Part shown: positions 1 through 9,300 of the stretch, one piece after another
Layout: every line of letters starts with the position of its first letter
Numbering within the stretch: the first letter of the stretch is position 1
Assembly: GCF_002001015.1 (NCBI RefSeq)
Contig: NZ_MUNO01000018.1
Coordinates: forward strand, 248,001-312,000
DNA from: Polaromonas sp. A23
GTDB lineage: Bacteria; Pseudomonadota; Gammaproteobacteria; Burkholderiales; Burkholderiaceae_C
Direction of reading: 5' to 3'
Length of the DNA stretch: 64,000 bases
The notes under the pieces: generated by a model
What the model saw: the letters and a program-made list of their open reading frames with translations, nothing else
What the model was told of the DNA's origin: nothing
Database searches by the model: none
Translations under genes and position numbers: made by a program

Positions 1-1
1 G

Positions 2-1423
2 ATCACGGCCGCCGCGAGCGCCTTGGCGCAGGCTGGCCTCGGCCCGGGGCAACGTGCTGTGCTGGTGGGTGAAAACAGTGTGGACATGGTGGTGATGCTG
101 TTCGCGGTCATGCGTTTGCGTGCCTGGGCCGTGCCTCTGAATGCGCGCATGTCCCAAACTGAAATCGATGAAATTTGCGCACACTGCCAGCCGCGCCTGA
201 TTTACTTCGCAGCGCAGTCTTCGCCGGAGGCGGCCGGCCACGCGGCGCATCATGGCGCGCAGGTGGTGGCGGGGGAGAGTCTGTCGCAAGGGCTGGTCGC
301 GCTGCGGCACGCGCACGTAGAGGCCGACGGCAGCGACGACGGTACGGATGATGATGTTGCGCTGATGATTTACACCTCAGGCAGCACCGGCATGCCCAAG
401 GGCGTGATGTTGACCCATGCCAATCTGGACTTTGTGACCAAGGCCTCGCTGGCGCAACAGGTGTTGCTGCCGGGGGATCGCATCTTTCATGCCTTGCCTA
501 TTTCCCATTCCTTCGGCCTGGTGTCAGCCTTGCTGTGCGGCCTGCGGGCTGGTGCCACTTTTCAGCTGGTCACGCGGTTCAGCCCGGAAAAAATGGCTAA
601 CGCGATCCTTCGCGATGGCATCACTGTGTTTCAGGGCGTGCCTGCCATGTATGCGCGTCTGTTTGAATGGTCAGCAAAAACCGGCACGGCCTTGAAGCCC
701 AACCGGCTTCGCATGCTCTACATCGGTGGCTCGCAAATTGATGCCACCCGGAAAGCCCAGACCGAGGCACTGCTCGGGGTGCGGCTGCATCATGGCTACG
801 GGTTGACCGAGTCCGCACCAGCGGCGACGCGGACTTTCGGCCATCCGCCGCCCACGGATGTGACGGCCGGCTGGCCGATTCCCGGCATCGAGGTTGTACT
901 GCGCGACGAGGCGGGAAACGTAGCGGCAGCAGGTGCGCGCGGGGAGGTGTGCATCCGTGGGCCGAATGTCATGAAAGGCTATTTTCGTGACCCGGAGCAA
1001 ACCCACGCGGCGATCGATGCGCAAGGGTGGCTGCACACCGGTGACATCGGCGTGTTTGGCCCCGACGGTGATTTGTCCATCGTTGGCCGCATCAAGGACA
1101 TGATCATCCGCGGTGGCTTCAATGTCTACCCTGCTGAAATAGAAAAAGTCATCGCCACCTGGCCGGGTGTCGCGCAAAGTGCTGTCGTCGGACGCAGCAC
1201 TGGGGGGGACGAGGACATTGTGGCTTTTGTTGAGCCCCTGGGCGGATGCACGGTGGATGCCAGCGCTCTGGGCGTGCACTTGCGCCAGCATCTGGCGCCC
1301 TACAAGGTGCCCGGTGAAATTGTGTTGATGACGCAATTGCCTGCATCGGGCACAGGCAAGGTGCTCAAGGCGGTGCTTAAAAAACAGCTTCTTGACGCAG
1401 CTCGAACGGCTGCCATCCATTAA
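2..1423 (+). CDS. Acyl-CoA synthetase (AMP-dependent CoA ligase), 5' end outside window
   Basis: ANL-superfamily ligase that would activate a carboxylic acid to its CoA thioester via an acyl-adenylate in the cytosol. The frame is already open at base 2, and the residues before the first possible start (a TTG at 23) fit the N-lobe, so the true start lies upstream. Of 473 visible codons, the P-loop YTSGSTGMPKG lies near 371, GYGLTES near 798, HTGDIG near 1035, the hinge segment with NVYPAEIE near 1125, and the C-terminal GTGK lysine motif near 1350. It resembles the ligase at 3755 and is followed 81 nt later by an acyl-CoA dehydrogenase on the same strand, so it probably feeds a beta-oxidation-like route. 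Substrate cannot be read from sequence. Confidence 0.9.
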   Translation: MTAAASALAQAGLGPGQRAVLVGENSVDMVVMLFAVMRLRAWAVPLNARMSQTEIDEICAHCQPRLIYFAAQSSPEAAGHAAHHGAQVVAGESLSQGLVALRHAHVEADGSDDGTDDDVALMIYTSGSTGMPKGVMLTHANLDFVTKASLAQQVLLPGDRIFHALPISHSFGLVSALLCGLRAGATFQLVTRFSPEKMANAILRDGITVFQGVPAMYARLFEWSAKTGTALKPNRLRMLYIGGSQIDATRKAQTEALLGVRLHHGYGLTESAPAATRTFGHPPPTDVTAGWPIPGIEVVLRDEAGNVAAAGARGEVCIRGPNVMKGYFRDPEQTHAAIDAQGWLHTGDIGVFGPDGDLSIVGRIKDMIIRGGFNVYPAEIEKVIATWPGVAQSAVVGRSTGGDEDIVAFVEPLGGCTVDASALGVHLRQHLAPYKVPGEIVLMTQLPASGTGKVLKAVLKKQLLDAARTAAIH

Positions 1424-1504
1424 CCAAAGAAGGATTTTCATGCCTATTACAACCTGCATTTGGCACTGCGGCTGCGTTGCACCAAGCTTTCAGAGGGCTT
1501 CATC

Positions 1505-2659
1505 ATGATCAGGGACCCGGAAACCATGACGGCGCTGCTGGACACCGTGAGCCGCTTTGTGCGCGAGCGCCTGGTGCCGGCAGAAAAAACCGTCGAAGAA
1601 ACCGACCAGATCCCGCCGGCGATTGTTCAGGAGATGAAAGACATGGGCCTGTTCGGGCTGACCGTACCCGAAGAATACGGCGGCTTTGCGCTGACCATGG
1701 AAGAAGAGGCCCAGGTGATCCTGGAGCTCGGCAAGACATCGCCCAGCTTTCGCTCCCTGATCGGCACCTCGGTCGGCATCGGCTCCCAGGGTATCGTCCT
1801 CGACGGCACGCCGGAACAGAAAGCCAGATACCTGCCCAGGCTGGCAACCGGCGAGATCATTGCCTCCTTTGCCCTGACCGAGCCCGATGCCGGTTCGGAC
1901 GCTGCCTCGCTGCGCACCACCGCCATCCGCGACGGCGACGACTACATCGTCAACGGCACCAAGCGCTACATCACCAATGCGCCGCTGGCCGGCATCTTCA
2001 CCTTGATGGCCCGCACTGACCCGGCGAACAAGGGCGCCGGTGGCGTCTCCGCCTTCATCGTCGAAGCCGGCACGCCCGGCTTGAGCATTGGCAAGATCGA
2101 CAAGAAGATGGGGCAGCGCGGCGCCCATATTGCCGACGTGATTTTCGAGAATTGCCGCGTGCCGGCCAGCCAACTCATAGGCGGCAAGGAAGGCCAGGGT
2201 TTCAAGACCGCCATGAAGGTGCTCGAAAAAGGCCGTATCCACATTGCCGCCCTGTGTGTCGGCGTGGCCGAACGCATGCTCAACGACGCGCTGAATTACG
2301 CCATTGAGCGCAAGCAGTTCGGCGAGGCCATTGCTGGTTTCCAGCTGGTGCAGGCCATGCTGGCCGACAGCCGAACTGAGTTGTACGCGGCGCGCTGCAT
2401 GGTGATGGACGCCGCCCGCAAGCGCGACAACGGTGATGACGTCTCGATCGAGGCCTCGTGCTGCAAGCTGTATGCGTCAGAGATGTGCGGGCGTGTGGCC
2501 GACCGCGCGGTGCAGATCTTCGGCGGTGCCGGCTACCTGGCCGAGTACAGCATCGAGCGCTTTTACCGCGACGTGCGCATCTTCCGCCTGTACGAGGGTA
2601 CCAGCCAGATCCAGCAGATCGTCATTGCACGCGGCATGGTGCGCGAGGCCACCGCGTGA
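1505..2659 (+). CDS. Acyl-CoA dehydrogenase
   Basis: FAD enzyme that introduces an alpha-beta double bond into an acyl-CoA, passing electrons to ETF. The 384-residue length is normal. ALTEPDAGSDA (FAD-binding signature) is near residue 120 and the C-terminal YEGTSQIQ carries the canonical catalytic Glu, as in short/medium-chain enzymes. The open frame extends upstream to 1460 in non-conserved sequence, but ATG 1505, preceded by AGAGGG, begins a normal N-terminal helix. It lies between a CoA ligase and a Bug-type receptor, suggesting one operon for uptake, activation and oxidation of one acid. Chain specificity is not evident. Confidence 0.9.
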   Translation: MIRDPETMTALLDTVSRFVRERLVPAEKTVEETDQIPPAIVQEMKDMGLFGLTVPEEYGGFALTMEEEAQVILELGKTSPSFRSLIGTSVGIGSQGIVLDGTPEQKARYLPRLATGEIIASFALTEPDAGSDAASLRTTAIRDGDDYIVNGTKRYITNAPLAGIFTLMARTDPANKGAGGVSAFIVEAGTPGLSIGKIDKKMGQRGAHIADVIFENCRVPASQLIGGKEGQGFKTAMKVLEKGRIHIAALCVGVAERMLNDALNYAIERKQFGEAIAGFQLVQAMLADSRTELYAARCMVMDAARKRDNGDDVSIEASCCKLYASEMCGRVADRAVQIFGGAGYLAEYSIERFYRDVRIFRLYEGTSQIQQIVIARGMVREATA

Positions 2660-2730
2660 AAACGTCAGAGAAAGAGAGAAAGAGTAAGTCAGTAGAAGTC
2701 AATCATCAACCACCCCCGAGGAGACAAGAC

Positions 2731-3723
2731 ATGCGTAACCCATTTTTCCAGTTCCACTTTTCCCGCCGTAGCCTGGTGGCGGGGCTGATGGCCAGCGCAG
2801 TGCTGGCGGCGGCCCCGGCGGGTGCCCAGCCCGACTCCGACCAGCCTGTGCGCTTGATCGTCGGTTATGCGGCAGGCGGTCCGGTGGACGCTGCAGCCCG
2901 GTTGTTTGCCCCCGTGTTTGCCAAGGAACTGGGCCGGCCGGTGGTGGTTGAAAACCGGCCCGGCGCCGGTGGCGTCATGGGTGGCGATACGGTGGCCAAA
3001 GGCAACCCCAACGGATCGGTGCTGTTTTTTGCGGCCAGTCCCACCATCACCATCAGTCCGCATATCCTGAAAAAAATGGCCTTCGACCCGGCAAAGGATC
3101 TGAAGCCCATTGCCCCCATCCTGAGCTACGCGAACGTGCTGGTGGTTGGCAAGGACCAGCCCTTCAAAAACGTCAAGGAGTTGCTTGCCTACGCCAAGGT
3201 CAATCCCGGAAAACTGACCTATGGCTCGGCCGGTGTGGGCGCTTCCAACCACCTGAGCGGCGAGCTGTTTGCCAAGCGGACCGGCAGCGAGTTCAATCAC
3301 ATTCCCTACAAAGGCAATGCCCCGGCCATGACCGACGTGATAGGCGGGCAGCTCAACATGATGTTCGACATCGTGGGTAGCGCCCGCAACCACATCGCCT
3401 CCGGACGAGTGCGTGCGCTTGCCGTGACCTCGCGGGAGCGCAATGCCTCGATGCCTGATGTGCCGACCATGCGCGAAGAAGGCATTGCCGACTACGAGGT
3501 GAACGGCTGGTATGGCCTGTACGCGCCGGCGAAATTGCCCGCCGGCATCGCGGCCCGCTACAGCGAAGCCACACGCAAGGCGCTGGCCCAGGCGGCGTTG
3601 CGCGACAAGCTGGTCGAGCAGGGTTACGACCTGTGGCTGGGGTCACCCAAGACCCTGTCGGACCGCGCAGCGAAAGAGCTGGCGATGTGGGCCACGGTGA
3701 CCAAGGGCATCCAGATCGAGTGA
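2731..3723 (+). CDS. Bug-family periplasmic solute receptor (tripartite tricarboxylate transporter type)
   Basis: Periplasmic binding protein of the Bug/TctC family, which binds carboxylates for uptake or signalling. The 330-residue product begins with a signal peptide; SRRSL before the hydrophobic stretch is Tat-like, with a likely cleavage after PAGA. Family motifs are GYAAGGPVDAAAR near residue 50 and VENRPGAGG near 73, the loops that hold the ligand carboxylate. The start at 2731 is set by the strong GAGGAGAC site 6-13 nt upstream; an in-frame extension to 2458 is the 3' end of the previous gene read in another frame. No TctA/TctB membrane genes are nearby, which is usual for orphan Bug receptors in Burkholderiales. 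Confidence 0.93.
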   Translation: MRNPFFQFHFSRRSLVAGLMASAVLAAAPAGAQPDSDQPVRLIVGYAAGGPVDAAARLFAPVFAKELGRPVVVENRPGAGGVMGGDTVAKGNPNGSVLFFAASPTITISPHILKKMAFDPAKDLKPIAPILSYANVLVVGKDQPFKNVKELLAYAKVNPGKLTYGSAGVGASNHLSGELFAKRTGSEFNHIPYKGNAPAMTDVIGGQLNMMFDIVGSARNHIASGRVRALAVTSRERNASMPDVPTMREEGIADYEVNGWYGLYAPAKLPAGIAARYSEATRKALAQAALRDKLVEQGYDLWLGSPKTLSDRAAKELAMWATVTKGIQIE

Positions 3724-3754
3724 GCCCCTTCTTGCTTCTTTCCTGCAGGACATC

Positions 3755-5269
3755 ATGACCCATCACCGCATTCATTCGCTGTTTGACCAACGCCGCAGCG
3801 CGTCACCCGACAGGCCTTTTCTGTTGTTGCCCGACGCGAGCATGAGTTATGCCGAACTGGACGCCTGGGTCACGCTTTTAGCGCAGGAGCTGCTGGACGA
3901 CGGCGTACGACCCGGGGACAGGGTCATGGTCCTGGCCGAGAACTGCGCGGAACACGTTGCGCTGATCCTGGCCTGCAGCCGTGTCGGCGCCTGGTCCTGT
4001 GGCATCAATGCCCGCATGTCGCCCGGCGAGGTCAAGGCCTTTGTGGACAAGGCCGACCCGCGCGTGGTGTATTTCACCAGCGCCGTCTCGGAGGCGGCTC
4101 AACAGCACGCAGTTCGCGCCGATGCGCGGCCCTCGGTCCTTCCCGCCTTGCAGCGCAGCCCGGTGCGGGCCGCCGCGCTGGCGGCTCAGGGTGAGCTGGT
4201 GGAACGCGTCGCCGCCGTGATTTTTACCTCCGGCACCACAGGCGCGCCCAAGGGTGTGCTGGTCACCCATGCCGGCCTGCTGCAGTTCGCGCGTGTGTCT
4301 GCAGCCTCCCGCGCATTGGGGCCGGACGACCTGTCTTATGCCTACCTGCCCATGACGCATATCTTTGGCCTGGGCACCGTGCTGATGGCTTCGCTGCAGG
4401 CCGGTGCCGGCCTGGTGATGCGCAGCCGCTTCGATCCTGCTGATGTGTTTGATGCCTTGGCCCGGCTCGGCGTGTCCAACCTGCAGGGGCCGCCGGCCAT
4501 GTTCACGCGCCTGCTGGCCTGGCTGGACGAGGCTGGCATCGACAAGCCGCATTGCCCCGGCTTGCGTTATGTTTACACGGGTGCCGCGCCGCTGGACATG
4601 GCGCTCAAGCAGGCGGTTCAGCAGCGCTTCGGGCAGCCGCTTTACCACGGCTATGGCTTGTCGGAATACGCCGGTGCCCTGTGTCTGACCCCGCGAGGCG
4701 TGCAGCGCGAGGACACCTCGGCGGGGTATCTGGTGGAGGGCGCCGAACTGCGTATCGTCGACGGCGACGGGCGCGACCTGCCGTCCGGTGAACGCGGCGA
4801 GATCTGGATGCGCGGTGTCGGCCTGATGCCCGGTTACCTCGGCGACGAAGCATCCACGGCCCAGGTGATGCGTCCCGGCGGCTGGTATGCCAGCGGCGAC
4901 CTGGGCTACCTTGCGCCGGACGGTGCGTTGTTTGTGGTGGGCAGGCTCAAGGAAATGATCATCCGCTCGGGCTTCAATGTCTACCCCGGTGAAGTGGAAG
5001 CGGTGCTCAACAGCTTTGCCGGTATCCGTTGCAGTGCGGTGGTCGGGCGGCGCGAGTCCGACGGCAATGAAGAAATACTTGCGTTTGTCGAGCCGGTACC
5101 TGAAGTGACGATAGACATGGCGGCGCTGCAGGCTTTTCTCAAGGAGAACCTGGCGCCTTACAAGCGGCCGGAGCGGGTGGTGTCCATTCCAGTCCTGCCG
5201 ATGACCCACAGCGGCAAAGTGCTCAAGCGCAGCCTGTTGGAGCTGTATCCACAACCGGCGACAGGCTGA
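3755..5269 (+). CDS. Acyl-CoA synthetase (AMP-dependent CoA ligase)
   Basis: Full-length 504-residue ANL-family CoA ligase. FTSGTTGAPKG (P-loop) is at about 157-167, GYGLSEYAG near 304, SGDLGYL near 382, the hinge motif NVYPGEVE near 412 and the C-terminal SGKVLK lysine motif near 488. It parallels the truncated ligase at the window start, suggesting paralogues with related substrates. Its stop overlaps the ATG of the hydratase at 5269, so the two are translationally coupled and probably act in sequence: activation to a CoA ester, later hydration of an enoyl-CoA. The acid is unknown. Confidence 0.92.
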   Translation: MTHHRIHSLFDQRRSASPDRPFLLLPDASMSYAELDAWVTLLAQELLDDGVRPGDRVMVLAENCAEHVALILACSRVGAWSCGINARMSPGEVKAFVDKADPRVVYFTSAVSEAAQQHAVRADARPSVLPALQRSPVRAAALAAQGELVERVAAVIFTSGTTGAPKGVLVTHAGLLQFARVSAASRALGPDDLSYAYLPMTHIFGLGTVLMASLQAGAGLVMRSRFDPADVFDALARLGVSNLQGPPAMFTRLLAWLDEAGIDKPHCPGLRYVYTGAAPLDMALKQAVQQRFGQPLYHGYGLSEYAGALCLTPRGVQREDTSAGYLVEGAELRIVDGDGRDLPSGERGEIWMRGVGLMPGYLGDEASTAQVMRPGGWYASGDLGYLAPDGALFVVGRLKEMIIRSGFNVYPGEVEAVLNSFAGIRCSAVVGRRESDGNEEILAFVEPVPEVTIDMAALQAFLKENLAPYKRPERVVSIPVLPMTHSGKVLKRSLLELYPQPATG

Positions 5270-6150
5270 TGAATACTGACATTCGAACCCTGGACGCCAC
5301 CATGCTGGCAAAGTTGCAGGGCTGGGTCGGAAAAACCGAAACCCTGCGCGACGACATCACGGCCGCGCCACTGCGCAGCCTTTCGGCCACGCTGGACCGC
5401 GCCGATCCGCTACCCGCAGAGGGCACCGCCGTGCCGCCGCTGTGGCACTGGTTGTACTTTTTGCCGTCCCAACCCCAGTCGGAAATCGGTCCCGACGGGC
5501 ACCCGAAGCGCAGTGGCTTTCTGCCGCCCGTGCCTCTGCCGCGCCGCATGTGGGCCGGCGGGCGATTGCAGTGGCACCAGCAGGTGCTGCAGGTCGGTGA
5601 TGCGGTGACCCGGACCTCCCGCATTGAATCAGTAACCCACAAGTCGGGCCGCTCCGGTGACCTGGTGTTTGTGCTGGTCAAACACGAGGTAGGCAATGCT
5701 CGGGGCCTGGCGTTGACAGAAGAACACGACATTGTTTACCGCGCCAATCCGCAGCCCGACGACCCCGTTCCGCCGCCACAGGCCGCAGAAAAAGACGCGG
5801 CCTGGTCAGACATCGTCAAGCCCGACGATGTGCTGCTGTTCCGCTACTCGGCGCTGACCTTCAACGGCCACCGCATCCACTATGACCGCCGTTATGTCAC
5901 CGAGGTCGAAGGCTACCCGGGCCTCGTCGTGCACGGCCCGCTGATCGCCACCTTGCTGGTGGATCTGCTGCGCAGGAACATGCCCGGTGCCCGCCTGCTG
6001 GGTTTCCAGTTTCGTGCGGTGCGGCCGGTGTTCGACATCGCGCCCTTCAAGTTGCACGGCAGGCCATCACCTGACGGCAAGATCGTGCAGCTCTGGACCG
6101 AAGACCATGAAGGCTGGCTCACCATGCAGGCCATGGCGACGCTCGCCTGA
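5269..6150 (+). CDS. FAS1-like/MaoC-type acyl-CoA hydratase (Htd2, mesaconyl-C4-CoA hydratase-like)
   Basis: A 293-residue double hot-dog protein of the group that contains mesaconyl-C4-CoA and itaconyl-CoA hydratases. The N-terminal half has the LWHWLYFLP stretch typical of this group; the C-terminal hot-dog has FNGHRIHYDRRY near 204 followed by VVHGPLIATLL, with His and Asp where MaoC hydratases carry the catalytic pair. The start overlaps the stop of the upstream ligase (TGATG). Together with the CoA-transferases and CitE-like lyase downstream it suggests hydration of an unsaturated C4/C5 dicarboxyl-CoA to a 3-hydroxyacyl-CoA ready for retro-Claisen cleavage. That substrate assignment is inference. 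Confidence 0.8.
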   Translation: MNTDIRTLDATMLAKLQGWVGKTETLRDDITAAPLRSLSATLDRADPLPAEGTAVPPLWHWLYFLPSQPQSEIGPDGHPKRSGFLPPVPLPRRMWAGGRLQWHQQVLQVGDAVTRTSRIESVTHKSGRSGDLVFVLVKHEVGNARGLALTEEHDIVYRANPQPDDPVPPPQAAEKDAAWSDIVKPDDVLLFRYSALTFNGHRIHYDRRYVTEVEGYPGLVVHGPLIATLLVDLLRRNMPGARLLGFQFRAVRPVFDIAPFKLHGRPSPDGKIVQLWTEDHEGWLTMQAMATLA

Positions 6151-6177
6151 AATTTGACCGACGAAGAAAAGACATCC

Positions 6178-7347
6178 ATGAAAACCCAAATCCCCACTCC
6201 CGACGCCTACCAGGACATGCGCGAAGCACTGCGCGGCATGCTGGCCTCGTTTGACTCCGCCTACTGGCAGAAAGTCGACCACGAGCGCGGCTACCCCGAA
6301 GCATTTGTCAACGCGTTGACCGAAGCCGGCTGGCTGGCCGCGCTGATTCCTGCCGAGTACGGCGGCTCCGGCCTGGGCCTGGCCGAAGCCTCGGTCATCA
6401 TGGAAGAGATCAACTTCGCTGGTGGCAACGCCGGTGCCTGCCACGGCCAGATGTACAACATGGGCACCTTGCTGCGCCATGGCTCGGACGCGCAGAAGAA
6501 ACTCTATTTGCCGAAAATCGCGAGCGGCGAGTTGCGCCTGCAGTCCATGGCCGTGACCGAACCCACCACCGGCACCGACACCACGCAGCTTAAGACCATG
6601 GCGTTGAAGAAGGGCGGCAAGTACGTCGTCAACGGCCAGAAGGTCTGGATCTCGCGCATCCAGCATTCCGACCTGATGATTTTGCTGGCGCGCACCACGC
6701 CGCTGGCCGAGGTGAAGAAAAAGTCCGAAGGCATGTCGATCTTCATCGTCAATCTCAAAGACGCCATCGGCCAGGGCATGGCGGTGCAGCCCATTCCCAA
6801 CATGGTGAATCACGAGACCAACGAAGTTTTTTTCGACAACCTCGAAATCCCTGCGGAGAACCTGATCGGCGAGGAAGGCAAGGGCTTCAAGTACATCCTT
6901 GACGGCCTGAATGCCGAGCGCACGCTGATTGCCGCCGAATGCATCGGCGACGCCTACTGGTTCGTCGACAAGGCGCGCCGCTACGCCAGCGACCGCGTGG
7001 TGTTCAATCGCCCTATCGGCCAGAACCAGGGCGTGCAGTTCCCCATGGCCGACGCGTATATCGAAACCGAAGCTGCGAACCTGATGCGCTTCAAGGCCTG
7101 TGAGTTGTTTGATGCGGGCAAGCCCTGTGGCGCGGAGGCCAACATGGCGAAGTACCTGGCTGCAAAGGCTTCCTGGGAAGCGGCCAATATGTGCCTGCAA
7201 ACCCATGGTGGGTTTGGGTTTGCGAATGAATATGACGTGGAGCGCAAGTTCCGCGAAACCCGGCTGTACCAGGTGGCGCCGATTTCCACGAATTTGATTT
7301 ATTCGTATGTGGCGGAGCATTTGCTCGGGTTGCCGAGGTCGTTCTGA
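6178..7347 (+). CDS. Acyl-CoA dehydrogenase lacking the usual C-terminal Glu
   Basis: A 389-residue acyl-CoA dehydrogenase with the FAD-binding AVTEPTTGTDTTQLK segment near 125 and the C-terminal HGGFGFANEYDVER helix. Where short/medium-chain enzymes carry the catalytic Glu (YEGTS), this protein has APISTNLI, so that base is replaced by Ala. A Glu at about residue 247 (LNAERTLIA) matches the position used by isovaleryl-CoA dehydrogenase, so activity through that base is plausible and a branched substrate is hinted at. ATG 6178 is chosen because GAAGAAAAG lies just upstream; an in-frame TTG at 6154 is less likely. It starts 27 nt after the hydratase stop, in the same operon. Confidence 0.88.
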   Translation: MKTQIPTPDAYQDMREALRGMLASFDSAYWQKVDHERGYPEAFVNALTEAGWLAALIPAEYGGSGLGLAEASVIMEEINFAGGNAGACHGQMYNMGTLLRHGSDAQKKLYLPKIASGELRLQSMAVTEPTTGTDTTQLKTMALKKGGKYVVNGQKVWISRIQHSDLMILLARTTPLAEVKKKSEGMSIFIVNLKDAIGQGMAVQPIPNMVNHETNEVFFDNLEIPAENLIGEEGKGFKYILDGLNAERTLIAAECIGDAYWFVDKARRYASDRVVFNRPIGQNQGVQFPMADAYIETEAANLMRFKACELFDAGKPCGAEANMAKYLAAKASWEAANMCLQTHGGFGFANEYDVERKFRETRLYQVAPISTNLIYSYVAEHLLGLPRSF

Positions 7348-7399
7348 ACGCCGGACTGCATACATGAAGTCTTTTCCTCCAGCGGTGGTGTTTGCCAAT

Positions 7400-8049
7400 A
7401 AGCCGGGTCTCGCCCCGGCGGGCGAGGTGCGCCGGCTGCCGTTCCCTGGTGCCGCTCGGGCTGAGCTTGTCGAATTCGTCTTTGCCTCTTGCGCCGGAGG
7501 TGTGCCAACAAGCCGGGGGTTGCCCGGCGGCAACTCACTTTCTTTTGCTTCGCCAAAAGAAAGTAAGCAAAGAAAAGGCGACCCTGCTGTCTGCGTCCCT
7601 CCTTCGCTGACGCTGCGGAGGGAAACCTGCGGTGCTCGGTCCAGCCGGGGCCGGGCTCGAACTCGCTACGCTCAGACAATCGCCCGTCCTGATCCGTCTG
7701 GCCCTGCGCTCCTCGGCGCATACAGAAGGGTGGGGGAATCGGAGTCGGGAGCGGGTTCGGATTCGCAATCGGGTTCCGGCGAGGACGCGCTTTGCGCGTC
7801 CTCGCCTCCCCGCATTTGCATTCGTTCCCCCTACCCGTCGGGCCGGGCCGAGGAGCACAGCCGAAATCGGATCAGGGCGAGCGATTGTCTGAGCGCAGCG
7901 AGTTCGAGCTCGACCCCGATTTCGGCGAGCACCGCAGGTTGCCCGCAGCGAAGCGGAGGGACCCGGACCATCGGGTCGCCTTTCTTTTCCTTAGGTTTCT
8001 TTGGCGAAGCAAAGAAAAGTAAGTCGCCCGCCGGGGCGAGACCCGGCTT
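7400..8049. repeat. Composite nested inverted repeat (REP/MITE-like) filling the 7348-8112 gap
   Basis: The 765-nt gap between two catabolic genes has no credible gene. Its ends are a perfect 26-bp inverted repeat at 7400-7425 and 8024-8049. Inside are further imperfect inverted pairs in the same nested order: the AAAGAAAAG-rich segment 7538-7583 pairs with 7975-8022, and 7618-7695 pairs with 7869-7943. Near the middle 7780-7804 is a perfect 10-bp stem with a 5-nt loop (CGAGGACGCG arms). The whole could fold into one long hairpin as RNA or single-stranded DNA. No transposase is present, so a non-autonomous element or an accretion of REP elements fits. The open frames across it are by-products of high GC. 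Confidence 0.8.
7780..7804. repeat. Perfect 10-bp hairpin inside the composite repeat
   Basis: CGAGGACGCG and its exact complement flank a CTTTG loop. No T-run follows on either strand, so it is not a classical Rho-independent terminator; it is best read as the core palindrome of the surrounding element. Confidence 0.7.
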
Positions 8050-8112
8050 GCAGCCCCGCCACCATCGTCTCATCACAGCCCCAGCCAAGGCAAACATTCC
8101 CCGGGATCCTTC

Positions 8113-9300
8113 ATGAACCACCAAACACGGCCGTTGGATGGCATCACCGTCGTCTCCCTCGAACACGCCATCGCCGCCCCGTTCTGCACCAGGCAGCTCG
8201 CCGACCTCGGTGCGCGTGTCATCAAGGTCGAGCGTCCGGGCGTCGGTGACTTTGCGCGGGACTACGACCAGCGGGTTGACGGCATGGCCTCGCATTTCGT
8301 CTGGGTGAACCGGTCCAAGGAAAGTTTGACGCTGGATCTGAAACAACCCGCGGCACTGGCTGTCCTGAAGGAGCTGCTGGCCACGGCCGATGTGCTGGTG
8401 CAAAACCTGGCACCTGGCGCGGCAGCGCGCATGGGTCTGGGCTTTGATGAGTTGAGCGCCGTTTATCCCAAGCTCATCGTCTGTGACATCTCGGGTTATG
8501 GCGAAGACGGCCCTTACCGCGACAAGAAAGCTTATGACCTGCTGATCCAGAGCGAGGCCGGTTTCCTTTCAGTCACCGGCACGCCCGACGAGCCCAGCAA
8601 AGCGGGAAACTCGATTGCCGACATCGCGGCCGGCATGTACGCCTACAGCAGCATCCTGGCGGCGCTGCTGCAGCGCGGCAAGACGGGCCAGGGCTCGCAC
8701 ATCGACGTGTCCATGCTGGAATCGCTGACCGAGTGGATGTGCTTTCCCATGTATTACGCCTATGACGGCGCCGCGCCGCCGCCGCGCAGTGCGGCATCAC
8801 ACGCCACCATTTATCCCTATGGCCCGTTTGCGGCCAGTGACGGCACCGTCATGCTGGGCCTGCAGAACGAAAGAGAGTGGCTGGTGTTTTGTGAAGTTGT
8901 GCTGGCCCAGCCCGCGTTGGCCCAGGACCCGCGCTTTGACAGCAATGCCCGGCGCAACGAACACCGCGATGCGCTCAAGGCCATCATCCTTGCAGCTTTT
9001 GCCAGCATGAGCACCAGTGACGTGACGCGTAAGCTTGACGAAGCGCAGATTGCCAACGCCCGCATGAACAGCATGGCCGAACTCTGGGCGCATCCGCAGC
9101 TCAAGGCGCGCGATCGCTGGCGCCAAGTGGGCTCACCCGTGGGCGACATTCCTGCGCTGCTGCCGCCCGGTCGCGTCAACAGCTTTGAGTACCGCATGGA
9201 CCCGGTCCCCGCCCTCGGCCAGCACACGCATGCCATCCTGCGCGAACTGGGGCAGGGCGATGACGGCATCGCCGAGCTGCAGCGAGCGGGCGCTATTTAA
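8113..9300 (+). CDS. Class III (CaiB/BaiF family) acyl-CoA transferase
   Basis: 395-residue CoA-transferase that would move CoA between acyl groups, for example from succinyl-CoA to a dicarboxylic acid. The N-terminal PLDGITVVSLEHAIAAP and ADLGARVIKVE are family signatures; D142 in AYDLLIQSEAG occupies the position of the catalytic Asp that forms the aspartyl-CoA intermediate. ATG 8113 follows the composite repeat directly with no strong ribosome site, and the last codons and TAA stop lie inside a copy of the 60-bp dispersed repeat (9292-9347). It is followed by MmgE/PrpD and CitE-like genes and a second CoA-transferase, suggesting a CoA-transferase/hydratase/lyase route. Substrate unproven. 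Confidence 0.9.
   Translation: MNHQTRPLDGITVVSLEHAIAAPFCTRQLADLGARVIKVERPGVGDFARDYDQRVDGMASHFVWVNRSKESLTLDLKQPAALAVLKELLATADVLVQNLAPGAAARMGLGFDELSAVYPKLIVCDISGYGEDGPYRDKKAYDLLIQSEAGFLSVTGTPDEPSKAGNSIADIAAGMYAYSSILAALLQRGKTGQGSHIDVSMLESLTEWMCFPMYYAYDGAAPPPRSAASHATIYPYGPFAASDGTVMLGLQNEREWLVFCEVVLAQPALAQDPRFDSNARRNEHRDALKAIILAAFASMSTSDVTRKLDEAQIANARMNSMAELWAHPQLKARDRWRQVGSPVGDIPALLPPGRVNSFEYRMDPVPALGQHTHAILRELGQGDDGIAELQRAGAI

Noticed and set aside
7307..8116. Long open frame (269 codons) across the composite repeat
   Set aside because: It starts inside the upstream dehydrogenase gene, is Arg/Ser/Pro-rich without a domain, and follows inverted repeats; a GC-driven artefact.
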